Source of the DNA: Zychaea mexicana
Lineage: Eukaryota > Mucoromycota > Mucoromycetes > Mucorales > Lichtheimiaceae
DNA length: 64,000 nt
Assembly: GCF_025766255.1 (NCBI RefSeq)
Contig: NW_026516715.1
Span: 237,571 to 301,570 of the forward strand
Direction of reading: 5' to 3'
Every line of letters begins with the position of its first letter. The stretch's first letter is position 1. A program made the position numbers and the translations under genes. The notes under the pieces were generated by a model. It saw only the letters and a program-made list of their open reading frames with translations. It made no database searches and was not told the DNA's origin. Positions 45,780 through 58,165 of the stretch are shown here, piece by piece.

Positions 45780-48432
45780 ATGCCAGGCAGCCCAGCTAGT
45801 ACGCAATCACCTACACAAGGTAGGGCACAAGTTGTGAGCAAAGATGATCCACTTGATGCCACTGCAATGGAATCGCCAAAATTACGAAGCAAGGTACACA
45901 AGAGATTATACCATTTATAAATCCGTTATCTGCAATCGCACACTCAACAGAGGAATGCGGGTTTATTGTTGTTTTCGAGTATAGCAAGCACCTCTAGGAA
46001 GATCAGGCTCTCAGCGTCGTAGTGGTACACCAGACTCTTCTCGACACGAGTTGGAAAGGACAAATTTTCATCTATCCGAACAGGTGTGTAGGTTCGTTTA
46101 TGTTTTTTCAAAGAATTGGAACACTCAACCATGGGAGATAATGTCTATTTACGTTTGACTATAGGTCAAGGATTTGAAATATCAGCTATCCAGCAAGAGT
46201 AATGAGATCACCAAACTACAGGACAATTTGGCAGCACGGACATGTATGTGGAAGGATTTGTGATAAGTCGGAACAAGAGTCATTTATATTGCAAAAGGGC
46301 GATGGTTGTATACTTATCCTAACGGATTGTATTCTAACAGCAGAACATGATGATAAGATGAAGAAGATGAGAGGTACATTTGCATATAGAAAAAGGATGT
46401 AGCATTGTTATTCTCGCAGATTCTAAAAAAAGATACGATGAACTGTAACACAATAGAGATCTTCGCGCAGGCCACCAAGAACCTCGACGGATACCGAGCA
46501 TCGATTGCAGCCAAAGATTTGGAGTTGCAGCGCTTACGGGACGATTTGGATCAATGCCAGGCTCGTGAACAGGAACTGCGTTCTAATGCCGAAACACAGA
46601 CACGTAAAGAAATATTGAAAACGGATAAACGGATCCCCCGTTAATGATCTTTTGTTGCTGACTGTATAACTGTTATAGGCGACACGGAAAAGCTCAACTC
46701 GGAAGTCAATAGTCAAAAGGCCTTGTATATCTCTCAAATCAAGCAGTTGGTATGTATACATTCCAAGCATTGAAGAGCTTGGACCTGAGGGTTTGTGCGT
46801 TTTATAGAAAGATAAATACTTCTTTTTCATATATAAAATTGACACTCACTCTTCATACAAGGAAGGCAAAGTCCGGCAGTTATCGACGCAGCTACAACAA
46901 ACACGTACCGATTATGACCAATACAAGAAACGAGCGAGCCAGCTATTGCAGAAAAGCAACAATGCTCAGACAGAATCGGCGCGTTTGTCCGAGCTAGAGG
47001 ATACCATACGACAGCTTCGAGTTGAAAAAACGTAAGTTTGTAGGGAACGCGTTTTACGCTTTCGAGAACTAATGGCTTGTTTAGCGAGTTGGAAACCGAA
47101 AAGGCGGATGATGCACGAAAAACCGAGTTAGTAGAACACGATATCCGACAAGCATTGGAGCGTGTACAACATCTCGAAGCGGATAATGAGGCTTTGGTGA
47201 AAGTCAAGGAAGACATTGGTGCCAAGCAGGCCCAGATCCATCGATTGCAAGAACGTATGTCAGCAGACAGAGTGGCGCATGAACAGGGTAACCTTTTTTT
47301 TTCAAGAATCTGCCGAAAGGAGTAAAGAAAAAGTGGGAAGCCAACAAGTGTAACACCGTGTTCTCTTAGCCATGAAGACAGCAGAAGAAGCACACGAAGC
47401 CGCACTACGTCGATTAAAAGAGTCGCTCGAACGTGCAAAAGAAAGCAAAGACAGCGACGGAAGCAAATTGGCAGAGGAAGACAAGAGCAACGAGGAAAGA
47501 GAAGCAATGGATCGGATCATGGAGCTGCTGCATGATGAAAACTCGCAATTGCGGCAGCAGCTTGCAGCAAAAGAACAAGAGCTTGCAGAACTAACGCAGT
47601 CTTCGTCACCATCACAAACAAAAGATGAATCACCTTCAACGTCATCCCCTCGTCCTATCCCACAAGAAAAGACACGACCAGCAAGGGCGTCGGAAGATGC
47701 ATCTGTGGCGATTGACGTTTATGGTAACAACGCGCTACACAGACGTGCTGCCGTTCAATACAGAAACAGCAAAGGACTAAACGGGATTATTTGCATTAAT
47801 CAGGCAATTAACTCCATTCCGTTCTTTAATTATTCAATTACAGCATCCATGAGTCATTTGCTTTCTCCGTTTGTTGGCGGTGGCGGCAATACTGGATCGT
47901 CGGATAATAGGGTCGATTTAGAAAGACAGGTGCAGCAGCTCAGAGAGATGTTGGATGAAAGTGAGGACCGGGTTACGGCATTACGGACCCAAGAACAGGT
48001 AAAAGCGATATCCGTGTGATGCATAACAATCATCATGACAGGTTTCTTAGCTCATCCCTTTTTTATCCTTTTCTAACCAGGTGCTCAAGGAAGAAATTAG
48101 GTATAGATCTTGCAAGATATATATATTTACATCGTCATTACTAGTATCAAGAAGCTAAGCTTCTGGGTTGTCTTGGCAAATAGGAAACTCGATTCATTCG
48201 ATCGCCGGCAAAACCTGAGCATCGAATACTTGAAGAACGTGCTCTTGAAGTTCCTTCAATCTGAAAACAAAGAGGTACTCTATAGAAGAACTCAATAACT
48301 CGACGGGGATGTAGGTTTCTGACGATTGTGCTATTTGTGCGTTCTATATAGTTTATGGTACCAGTACTAGCAAAGCTCTTGTCTCTTTCTGCTGATGAAA
48401 CGGATGAGCTTCGAAAGTCGCTGACGACATGA
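45780..48432 (+). CDS. GRIP-domain golgin (trans-Golgi tether)
   Basis: Thirteen exons: 45780-45893, 46015-46083, 46165-46243, 46341-46373, 46433-46603, 46679-46749, 46862-47031, 47085-47287, 47370-47723, 47844-47998, 48081-48100, 48184-48274 and 48352-48432. They encode about 536 residues. A short polar start is followed by a nearly continuous coiled coil (DYDQYKKRASQLLQKSNNAQ, LEDTIRQLRVEK). A Ser/Pro-rich break near residues 310-345 contains SPSQTKDESPSTSSPRPIPQ. The C-terminus is a GRIP domain: LSIEYLKNVLLKFLQSENKE, FMVPVLAKLLSLSADETDEL, with the conserved Tyr that contacts Arl1. GRIP golgins bind Arl1-GTP on trans-Golgi membranes and capture endosome-derived vesicles. Exon 5 uses the AG directly after an A7 run; the AG 13 bases upstream would shift the frame. 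The 20-base exon 11 is unusually small. Confidence 0.87.
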
Positions 48433-48566
48433 TAAGCTGACGTTGTGTAACACTAGCTAATGACATAAATAATAAATGCATGTCCCCCCCCCTCTTCTTC
48501 CGCTTTTCCGATACTCTCTTTTCTTCCACTTTTCTTCCTGCGTTAACTGGCTCCCACTTTCAGACA

Positions 48567-50255
48567 ATGTTCCCAACACATACGTACTTTTACATCAAAT
48601 CTTCGCTCGGCGAAAATGTCGTTGATGTGTACAATGGAGAAACAGCGGTTGTTATTTTAATCTTTTGGCGTGTGTGTGTTTGGTCAGGTGGATGTTGGAA
48701 ACTCATTCCTCACTTTTTTTTTGTGCGTCCATGTAGGCGGATACTGAGTTGATTATCTGGCCTCAGGTAAAGTGCACAGGTCGCTGGGTGAGATGACTCT
48801 GGTTGTTGTCCGTGCTAATATATATATCATGCTTGTGCTATACAGAAATACAATGATAACGAGAATCAGGTAAATTACTAGCTGAAAAGTCACTTTGACA
48901 ACCGCTACTCAAAATGCCTAACGTGAGCACACTCGCTTGTTGATAGTTGTGGCGCTACGAGGACGGCTATCTTATCAACAAGAAGTCCGAGATGGGTAAG
49001 TGTGCACCCATTCAGAGCTTACTATTACTACTGCTCCATCCATCATATTCTGTACAATGTATGCTCACGCACGTTATTTGTCTCGCTAGTTGTTGACGTC
49101 AGAGGAGGTAACAGAAAGAATGCATGAACAAAGGAGCAAATGAAACTCAACTCGAAGGTAAAATAAATATTAGGTGAAACCCAATCCGACACGCCCCTGA
49201 TCCAGTACGAGCGCAAGATGACCATGTAAGCTGTTTCTTACTGTTACAAACCACAAAGCGTCTCCGATATATCAAATGGGGAAGAATGCTCATCGCTTAA
49301 GCTGTGTGTGGGAACATCAATCGACAATAGGGCATCGAACCAACGATGGGGATATGATGGCGGCTTCATCCACCTCTTGGCCGATCCGCGCATGGTGTTG
49401 GATATCAGAGTAAGTAGCAAAAAAAGGAGCAGAGGCGGATGAGTTTTCACATGTGTTGTCATGCATGATCACTTTCTTGTAATGTAGCATCATGACTTAT
49501 TACTAACGCATGGATTTGTACTACTGCTACTGCTACTACTGTCCAATGTGTAGGGTGGAGGCAGCAGAAAGGGTACCAAAGTGATCTTGTACAAGCGCAA
49601 GGAAGATGACAACGACAACCAAAGGTGGATCATCGAGCCATTCGGCCAGCCGTTCCAGCCTGAACCTGTCAGCGGACCTTATGGCAACAACCCCTATGGC
49701 ACGACTCCCGATCAACAGCCCAACCCTTACGGTGCACCGCCACCGCCCAATTCTTATGGTAGCAACCCCTATGGCACGACGCCTCAATCAGGTCTTGCGG
49801 GCTACGGATCCCCGGATCCTTATAGCTCAGGAGCCCCCATTCCGTACGAGCAAGGTGAGAAAAAAAGCTGATTGTCATACCGCATAGCGTGTGCTAAATA
49901 CTAATTATGTACGCACTGTGACATTATCTTCACTCATGCATCATGCACACCAGCTGCTGAAGTGCACAGAGAAGTGTACACAGAACCAACGGAACGAAAG
50001 GCCCACTTGTCGCACCAATTGATCGCCGGTGCAGCTGCGTTTGAGGCGGTCAAGGCGTACCGTCGTCATCAAGAGGCCAAGGGCGAGGACTTCAACCATG
50101 GTTTCTTGAAACAGTCCGTGGCAGCGCTTGCAGCAACCCAGATTGTCAAGTATGCAGAAGAGCATGATTGGAGCTCCAAGGACAAGGAAGAAGCTACCCG
50201 TCAGGCACAGACAGCAGCTGATCACTACTGTGCGAGGGAATTCGGATCACATTAA
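48567..50255 (+). CDS. Ricin-B-type lectin fused to CipC (DUF3759) domain
   Basis: Ten exons: 48567-48647, 48737-48766, 48846-48869, 48947-48995, 49090-49107, 49137-49157, 49174-49225, 49259-49409, 49554-49854 and 49954-50255, all in consistent phase, give 342 residues. The N-terminal half is a beta-trefoil lectin fold: FYIKSSLGENVVDVYNG, ENQLWRYEDGYLINKKSEMV, NQRWGYDGGFIHLLADPRMV, DNQRWIIEPFG, with the QxW repeats of ricin-B-type lectins. A Pro/Tyr/Gly/Asn linker follows with repeats of PYGNNPYGTTP (residues about 190-240). The C-terminal about 85 residues match the CipC/DUF3759 family: LSHQLIAGAAAFEAVKAY...FNHGFLKQSVAALAATQ. CipC was found as concanamycin-induced protein in Aspergillus; its role is unknown. 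No signal peptide is seen, so it is probably cytosolic. Exons of 18, 21, 24 and 30 bases are striking. Lectins of this fold bind sugars and need not be toxic. Confidence 0.82.
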
Positions 50256-50902
50256 GATAAAAGGAAATAAATACGATTCGCGCGTGTGTTTGTGTGTGTG
50301 GAGGAGATACTACGTAGGATGTTATTTCTTCTCGAATTAAAATCAGCTGTTGGGAAAAAGTGAGAGCGACCAAGAGGGTGAGCAGCGGTGGTGGAGGTGG
50401 TGGCAGAAACTTTTAAAATTAGTCTTTGATGCATCCAGAAGTGTAGGCTGGACCCTGATGAAGAGGAAGGGGTCATAAGGGTGTTGCTGCTGTTTCGGCC
50501 CAAGGTTATTCCTAATACGCTCGAGACTTACTGACCAATGATTTAAGCTCATCCACTAAAATAAGACATTGACAGGATTCAGCGACCCAAAAAAAAAAAG
50601 GCCGTGCTAAACACAGAGTGAGAAAGGATCACAAGCAATAGCAAACAGATGGAGAGCAACGAGGGAGCAGATGAGATAGAAAGAAGCGGCTCCAATTGGA
50701 TTCCCAAGCTCATGTGGTCTAGTTGAGAAAGTAATCATGTCACACACACATATATACACCATACACACACACGCAGAAAGAGCAACACAAGAGAAAAAGG
50801 GCAACTCGAATATCGTAATATGAGCCTGCAATTTTTTTGGTGTTAAGTGTGGGGTGCCGGGACAAGAACCTTTCGGTCCCCTCTTTTTCCAGTGTCTTCC
50901 CG
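50256..50902. other. Intergenic; promoter of the hexokinase-like gene
   Basis: 647 bp without a gene, containing the 3' flank of the lectin gene, a poly-A near 50589 and CA-rich runs near 50740-50772. A CTTTTTCCAG just before 50892 could be the acceptor of a 5' UTR intron. Confidence 0.5.
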
Positions 50903-52683
50903 ATGGGCAGCCCCACCATTCCGTTTGAAAAACTGAAATATGTTAATCAACACCAACAGCTAGCCCTCGATGAGCTTCAGCGACAGTTCTGTCTCGACCG
51001 AGAAACCCTTGACGGTGTCATTGACCAGTTCGACAGGGAGCTCAAAGCAGGTCTCCTTGATGACAGATCAAGCGATCTGAACATGATCCCATCGTTTGTC
51101 ACTGGTAATGAAATACATCTTGCTTTCATCCCCTTTCCACCAACCCTCTTCCTTTCACTCGCTTATGGACAGTGCACTAACCCTCAAAACAACAATTTTT
51201 ATGTCGTCAACGCATCGGAACGTCACTACGACCACCACACACACACAAAAACAAAAAATCTCAAATCCTATGTGCCTAGGTTACCCAACGGGCCAGGAGA
51301 AAGGCACCTACTTGGCGCTAGAAATCATTGGAATGGACATTTACGCCTGCCAGGTCAAACTTAAAGGCGAGGGCGGCAAGCTTGCTATTAACCAGTACCA
51401 GTACAAGATCCCACAAGACTTGATGAGTGGCGACGACTTTGTCGTTCTGATCGATTACGTTGTCGAATGTGTGTCTGACTTTTTGGGTCGAGTGGGTACC
51501 CAAGATCTTTTTGTGTACCCGATGGCATGTTCGCTGTGCTTCGCCATCAAGCAGACCGCACTGAACAACGGACGCATTCTCTCACTCGGCCACGGCTTCA
51601 GCTATCCAAACGGTGTAGGCGTCGATATCGTACAATTGATGCACGAACGAATGCAAATCAAGGGCCTCCCCATCAAAGTCGTCGCCATTACAAATGGTAA
51701 GTGGTTTCACTGCCATATAATAATGTTTTACAAAAGAACCAACTAATTGATGGGATGCAAATATATTTCTTCCGGAGATTAGATGCCGTCTGTGTATTAC
51801 TGGCGCACGCATACCAGCACTCGTCGACCCGTCTTGGCATTATTCACAGCTTAGGAACCAACTGCGCTTACTACGAGGCAGTTTCAAATGTCGCAAAGCT
51901 CCAGGATCCATCTTTCCAACAACCAAACGACCGACGCAGTATGATCATCAACACTGAATGGTGCAACTTTGGGTCCTCCCGGAGAACGCTTCCGTGTACT
52001 TGGTTCGACCGTAAATTAGACCGGGAATCCATCAACCCGCAATACCACGTGTTTGAAAAAATGACGACCGGCATTGCTCTGGGCGAATTGGTCAGAAACA
52101 TTCTCATCTACCTCGTCGACCGTGACGTGCTATTTGGCGGCGAGTCCAGTGAAACATTGAATCGACAGCACGGATTCGACACGAGCTACATGTATGTGTG
52201 TGAAGCAGACGATTCGGACGATTTAGAAGATACCCGTATAGTCATTGAGGACATGCTCAACCTCTCGCGAAGCACGCTGGGCGATCGTGAGATCGTTCGC
52301 CGTGTTTGTCAGCTGGTCGGCATGCGTGCGTCCACTCTGGTGGGCGCAGCCATTGCTGCCTTGGTCAAACATATGGTCGAACATGGGATTGGCTTCTCTG
52401 ACGAAGATGGTTATTCCATTTGTAAGTTTTTGTGCTTGTGAAAAAGAAAATGTCGTTTTGAGCTTTTCTTCTAAACACCTCTTTTTTTTCAATAGCCATC
52501 AGTGGTGAACTTTATGAGGACTATCCATCATTTCACCCACGTGTCTGTCAAACCATCAAAGAACTTATTCCAGCACATATTGCACCCAAGCTATCCGTGG
52601 GTATCGTCAAACACTCACGGATTGTTGGCGCTGCCATTGTTGCCATGATGGCAGAGAAAATTGCAGCCGATGCAATGTCATAG
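50903..52683 (+). CDS. Hexokinase-like protein, probably non-catalytic
   Basis: Four exons, 50903-51104, 51280-51696, 51783-52421 and 52496-52683, give 481 residues, the usual hexokinase length. The scaffold is kept throughout: IPSFVTGYPTGQEKGTYLAL, KVVAITNDAV, NTEWCNFGSS, HVFEKMTTGIALGELVRNIL, VGIVKHSRIVGAAIVAMM. The phosphate loop LDLGGTNLRV of active enzymes reads LEIIGMDIYA here, so the GGTN turn is lost. The sugar-site TKGF is GHGF, and phosphate loop 2 is HSLGTNCAYYE. The catalytic Asp after Asn (TND) and the Glu of NTEW remain. Sugar phosphorylation is therefore doubtful. Fungi have non-catalytic hexokinase-like regulators (Aspergillus HxkC and XprF), so a carbon- or starvation-sensing role is a reasonable inference. 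The ATG at 50903 gives the standard N-terminus. Confidence 0.85.
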
Positions 52684-55490
52684 CCGGCGTCAAAAAGTTT
52701 TCAAGGAATCCAAGGATCCATGCTGAGAAGACTATTCGATCTATCTTTTCCCACCTGCCTCTTCCACACCCCCATCTCTCTCATAACTTCCGCTTCTTAT
52801 TTTGTCTTTGTACTCCACCACCATCATCCCACAAACAGTTTTGTATCATATTTTCTATTTTATTTTGTAGCCTTGAACGACAACAACCCTCCCTGCTCCC
52901 ATGCCTGTTACTACTGTACGAGTTGCCGGCCTTGTAACTGCGATATACCAAATCTTTTTTTTTTCATCTATCCTAGCTTTTTGTAATTACTGTATTTTAT
53001 ATAGCAGCTACCTTCATTGAATGAAGTCACTTTCTTTTTGACTTTTTCTTTTTTTGAATGCTATCCTGATATTTGTAAACTTTAGCTACTTTGAATGTTT
53101 ACATAAGGCTTTCATGCAAGATCTCTCTAGACAAATTTGGAAGAAAGTAGGGGTATAGAGATCTACAATACGGATCCTCGGTTTATGTACCCTGCCAAGT
53201 GAATAATAATAAGCACTGTCATGTGCATCATGACCCAGATCTCTCCCCTTTAGCACGTATACAACCTTCGAGCTTATCGTTTATGATCAGTAGCTTTGTG
53301 GTACGCACAACTCCAGCAACAGGATCTTGTGAAACACAACTTGGAAGAACACACTCGCGTTAACGCTGAGCTGAAAATTTGCTTAGAGCTTTCAAGTGCT
53401 ACTATTAAAAGTCTCACTACGCTTGATCCGAGGAGGAGAAGTTCTGACTGGAAGCTCGGATTCGGCAACGTTACGACAAATCCTAGCTACTCATCCTCAG
53501 TACATAACGTATGCTTGCGAGATCAAAAGGGAAACGGGTAAAAACTTCAAAAACTTTTCTAATATAAGCGAGGTTTGAAAGTTAATGGGTGTGATATGAA
53601 AGAGGGTCGACTGTTTGTGATTCCATAAGGATTGTTATGGAATAATAGACAGCCGTCTATAAGCTTCAAATGTGTTAATCATTAAGATTCGGTTATTAGG
53701 TTCACCCGATAATGTAATACTTCCTATCAAGTTGGTTGACTAACCATCGCCTAATAAGAAAAGAAGTGATTTAAAACTGTCTTGAACCTTTGTCGAGTCC
53801 CGTTGGCCCTACTCTTTTTATTTTTACGACTGCTAAAATCGGGGTGTGCTATGCAAAGATATACTGCTTGTGATGATAAGCTGAAATATTGACTAAGCAA
53901 TGGTGAATGGTAAAATCGGAATTATGATATATACAGTGTTCGTAATGAGAAGTGAGGTCGATGATGGAAATATCATGGGATCAAAGTGATAGAGTTATGA
54001 TATATGATGTCGGGTTCGCTGATGTAGATCAGAAAGTAAGAACACGTTTGCAAAGGAGCAGTGACTTATATGCTTGTTACAGAACCACTAATACTGCAGA
54101 GGGCATGGCCGTTTCCTATCAACGTCGGTTTTTTTATGGCGTATATGGTGCTAAGGTCAAAGATGGACGGGTTCTCCTTCTTCGTCTTCCTTTTTCTTGC
54201 TACTAGACTAACATACCCGTAGGGGTTTAGTGTCCGCGATTTCGCTTTCTTCGGACACTTTGTATGTTGCCACATTTTCTGCTTTGTCACAGGTTTTCTG
54301 TTTATGCTTGTAGTCATTAACATACGCAAGAGTAGAACTGGTCCAATTCTGGCCAGATGTGTACGCTAGGACAATCAAAGCTAAGCAGCATGCAAGTAGT
54401 GAGAGACTTCATGGTCATCCCAGAACAAAAGAAAAGTATATTGTATTAACCAAGTCCACGATGTGTTTTGAACGCAAAAAATTTAGCCTTTCAGTTTGAA
54501 AAATAGTGTGCCGGATTAATGTGGTAAGTATACTCAACTGTTATTGCCTTATGGTAAGCTTGGGTTAGACTGTATAGTAATCCATAGCCAAACGTCACAG
54601 AGAAGGGTAAATATGGAATCTATGGTGCTGAGCGATGGCTAAAACTGTTTTCAAAACTTCCGGTTGCTATGCGAGTCGGAACAATGGTCATCACCATTTT
54701 GGCGTCCTGATGATCTCAAACTTTGCACCGTTGCCCTTAGAAGGCGAGTCCAGATATATATTTCAACTTAGTTCTTGACGATGATATATCACCTGTATGT
54801 ACCTCGTCCTTTTCTTTTGGCATTATCTAAATATCACTCGTTTAATGTTATTTCAAGTAAGATGCGAGGAAGATATAATAAGTGAAAGCAAAGTTTAATA
54901 AATGTAAAAGGCATTCTATTATCACAGGTATCGAATATGAGACGTGCGCCTTCTCCTATCTCCTAGTGGATCGTGGAATAGTAGTGGTAGTGGGCGGTAC
55001 ATTGGGTTCTAGACGGTCATTGGTGTGGACCTGGCAAATAAAAGAAAATCAAATGCAGGAGCAAAGGTGCCCCTGCTTATGCGCGTATGGTTAAATAATA
55101 GGAAAAATCCCTTACTGCAGCTGTTGGTCGGCTCAATCTTAAAAGAACGTGAAGAGGAGCCTAATAGCAGGCGCAAAACCAGAGAAACTGCAGCTATCAT
55201 ATGCCATTTCATTTGGCTATATGGTGCTAATCAGAGCCTTTTGGATTGATATAGAAAAGTTTATATAGAAGAAATTGGGGTTTATACAAGTTTGTTGTGT
55301 TTGGCGATATAGACATAAAAAGCGTTACTACTACTGAATAAAAATTGATGTTGTTTGTACTTGGAGGGTGATTGTGTGTGTGTATAAAAGTGTGTGTGTG
55401 GTTTGTTTGTGTTTGACACTTATTGAACATTATGTACAAGAAGACAGCTTCAAGAAAAAGACAATGGATGTTGGTTTAGGGTTGAGGGTA
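52684..55490. other. 2.8-kb stretch with weak ORF fragments
   Basis: No complete gene seen. 52684-53060 is the T-rich 3' flank of the hexokinase-like gene. The frame at 53296-53541 (QLQQQDLVKHNLEEHTRVNA) looks like a coiled-coil exon, and 53952-54206 (DVGFADVDQKVRTRLQRSSD) is also protein-like, but neither has partners in phase. They may be relics. Confidence 0.4.
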
Positions 55491-55856
55491 TCAGTGCACC
55501 AAATCGTTACTTTTCTTGATAAAGATACAATTGCGGGCATCGCCAACACTGAAAGATCTGGGTCGATGAGGACCTTTGGTCGGCAAACAAGGCTGAATCG
55601 CTGTAAAGAACGACATGTCCTGTGGAAGTGGGTTGTCCGCACGAGTGATAATGTGCTGTCTCTCTGGGAGTTTGAGAGCTGTCGTCGTAGGGTTGTTGTT
55701 GTTCGCTTGCACACTGTTGATTGTCTGGGTCGAAGAAGACAAAATCTGCCGAAGTTCTTGATGGCAAGCGTCTTGCACTTCCTGGTTGTTGAACGACGAC
55801 GCCGGTCTTTTGGGACAAGGGGTGACAATCTGCACAGGCATGGTCATTGCCGGCAT
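55491..55856 (-). CDS. Candidate small basic protein gene
   Basis: A single-exon frame of 121 residues from ATG at 55856 (MPAMTMPVQIVTPCPKRPAS), with an Asn-rich middle and ending FSVGDARNCIFIKKSNDLVH. A CT-rich tract stands upstream on its strand, as in other promoters of this window, and it follows the enoyl reductase gene by only about 100 bp. Overlapping frames on both strands are also open, so the choice is uncertain. I do not recognise the protein. Confidence 0.33.
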   Translation of the reverse strand: MPAMTMPVQIVTPCPKRPASSFNNQEVQDACHQELRQILSSSTQTINSVQANNNNPTTTALKLPERQHIITRADNPLPQDMSFFTAIQPCLPTKGPHRPRSFSVGDARNCIFIKKSNDLVH

Positions 55857-55958
55857 CGTTTTGTACAAGCAAAAGAAAAAAGAGAGAAAGAGAGGAAACT
55901 GAAATAGTTTTAGGTCTGCTTTTTAATTGCACGAAATATTTTTAGGAAATCTAGTTAT

Positions 55959-57344
55959 TTACGACGAAGTTGGAAACACGACTTGCTTGCCCTGTGTGAA
56001 ACCTTGGATGCCAGCATCGACCGCGTGCTTCATGGCATCCTCGTTCCACTCAACCTTGGCCCACCGGGGCTCGCGCAATTGGTTCTTGTCCATGAGTCCC
56101 ACCAGATCCTCAAACATCTTGAGCCGCTCGTCGGCGCTGTTCTGATCAGTCCATCGGGTCATCCAGAAGCCATGGAAGGTGATGTTCTTGAAAATTAGCA
56201 TCGATGCGGGCAGGGTCAAGGGTGCGCGGGCCATAGCGCCGTAGGTCACGTAGTGGCCATTGTGTCTAAATAGCGCATAATTCAATGTTCCACAGACTAA
56301 TACCTTCCAATGTGACATGCCCTTTCATTTTCATTCTCTGTCCTTACCCTAAATAGCGAGCCATCTCAGTGGCGCTCTTGCCACCAACACAGTTGAGCCC
56401 GAGAAGCGGAGGCTTTCCGTCAAACCAGCCCTTCATTTTTGATCGCATCTCGTGCGTGCCCAACTCTTCGTCCGTCACCACGTGCGTGGCACCAAGGTCC
56501 ATGAGTTCCTGACGGAGACTGTCAATCTCGGGTCTGTTACGCACCACATTCACTGTCTTGAGACCCCATGCCTTGGCGATCTGGATAACGGCCTGACCAA
56601 CTGCACTGTTGCCACCGTTCTGGATGACATAGTCGCCTGTTCGTTTTCCCGACTAGTTTTTAGTAACTCGGAGTAAGAGATAATGCGTGCTTTACCTTAC
56701 CTGGCTTCAGAGGCGAAAAGTCCTTCAGCATGCGGTAGGCAGTACATGGATTCACAGTAATAGTGGCCTTTTGAATGACCGATGTGTTTGTGGATTGGGG
56801 CAACGGCTGGAAGTCTTCGGGTGGACCAGCGGCATGTGTGCGCCATGTGCCATAGCCACTGCGTGCCATCACAACCTGGTCACCAACCTTTAGCGAGCTG
56901 ACGTTCTTACCCGTAGCAACTACTTCAGCAACACCTTCATTACCACCCACAGCTGCCTTGGCATCACCAAGCTGTTCGAATGCTGGCTTGAGCGGATATG
57001 CTCCTTGGACTTGGTTGACGTCAGCTGGGTTGATGGGCGAGGCAAGGAAGCGCACGTGCACAGTATCATCCGTCAAGGACGGCAGTGGATAAGTGTGCCA
57101 TCTATTATTGGTGGTAAATATGCGATCCTTCTTTCCTATCGCCACCCTCACGTCGACAAGCACAAATACACCCATATAACAATAGCACACGTACGCGCGT
57201 GCACACTTGCCTCAAAACTTCAGACGGTTTTCCATAGGAAGAGTAGACCATGGCCTTAACGGTGGTGTCCGAGGCAGCAGTTGAATAGGCACGCCATACG
57301 TGCTTGGAATTTTGGGCGACCAATGAACGAATGAAGAAGCCCAT
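55959..57344 (-). CDS. etr1: Mitochondrial enoyl-[acyl-carrier-protein] reductase (Etr1/MECR type)
   Basis: Four exons on the minus strand, 57344-57211, 57101-56701, 56636-56348 and 56265-55959, encode 376 residues; yeast Etr1 has 380. A mitochondrial presequence ([20 protein letters not shown]) is followed by the MDR-type reductase: [57 protein letters not shown], the nucleotide-binding segment [24 protein letters not shown] and [16 protein letters not shown]. It catalyses the last, NADPH-dependent step of mitochondrial fatty acid synthesis, which supplies lipoic acid precursors. Intron 1 begins GCAAGT (57210) rather than GT; only this donor gives [11 protein letters not shown]. An earlier in-frame TTG would extend the N-terminus by eight residues, but ATG at 57344 fits better. 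Confidence 0.92.
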
Positions 57345-58165
57345 GTTGGTTGTGTAGTGAATGAACAAAAAAAAAAAAAAGCGGGGTAAAAGCGTGTACA
57401 GAAGTTGGTGTTAGTGTTTGTTATTTCGGACTCAGTACACAAGGATGATGGAACTTTTCGGATGGATTGCTAGGAAACTATCATTGTCGTCATAGCGAAA
57501 AATATGATTTCTTTCGCATATTTGCTTAAGCGGGTCTATAGGAAGCTTTGTCAGCAAAATATGTTGTGGGTAATCTAGTAACTGCTGGCTGCTTCTAGCT
57601 GCCGATAAATAAGTAAAGCCGACATGCATCTTTCTATTAATGAGATGCATTAGCCCGAATTGTTGTTGTTGTTGTTGTTGTCTCTCTCTTTTTCTCCCTC
57701 GTCTCTGTAGCTCCAAGAAATTGATGAAAACAAACAAGTTTGCAATCAGATTCTTGTGCTACGGAGTAAAAATGAAAGAAGAAGTGATGCATGATGGTGA
57801 TCTTGATCTCTCCTTATCCTGTCATCATTGTTATATAAAGTTCTTCTTAGAGTGCACTACTGTGCGCTTGGCCACTTATTGCTAGCACGTTGAATGATAG
57901 ATAAGGGCAAGGATGACATGATTACTTACAGAGACAAGCTGCTTAAATCATCCATCCTCTACCCTCCCATCCCGATCCGCTCCTGTCTTTTTAGCTTGCA
58001 GGACACAAATAAAGAAAAGGTCTGAACTGCGAAGAAATAAAAAAAAAAAGAGCCGTTGAGGCAAAAAATCTCTGTGTGAGTGTGCTTGTTAACGTTCATT
58101 ACCCGCTCTCTTTCTCTCTTTTTATTTTTTTACTTCGTTGTTTTTTCCCGCCTCTAACTTTTGCA
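57345..58165. promoter_or_regulatory. Divergent promoter region between etr1 and the Reg1-like gene
   Basis: 821 bp between two start codons facing away from each other. It includes an A-rich tract next to etr1, a GTT repeat at 57660-57680, and a T/C-rich tract before the Reg1-like ATG. No coding region is evident. Confidence 0.55.

Noticed and set aside
46405..46644. Separate short gene starting MLFSQILKKDTMNC
   Set aside because: It is exon 5 of the golgin read through its 5' splice acceptor.
55368..55907. 179-codon plus-strand frame
   Set aside because: It overlaps the minus-strand candidate and other open frames; its start lies in a GT-rich repeat and composition is poor.
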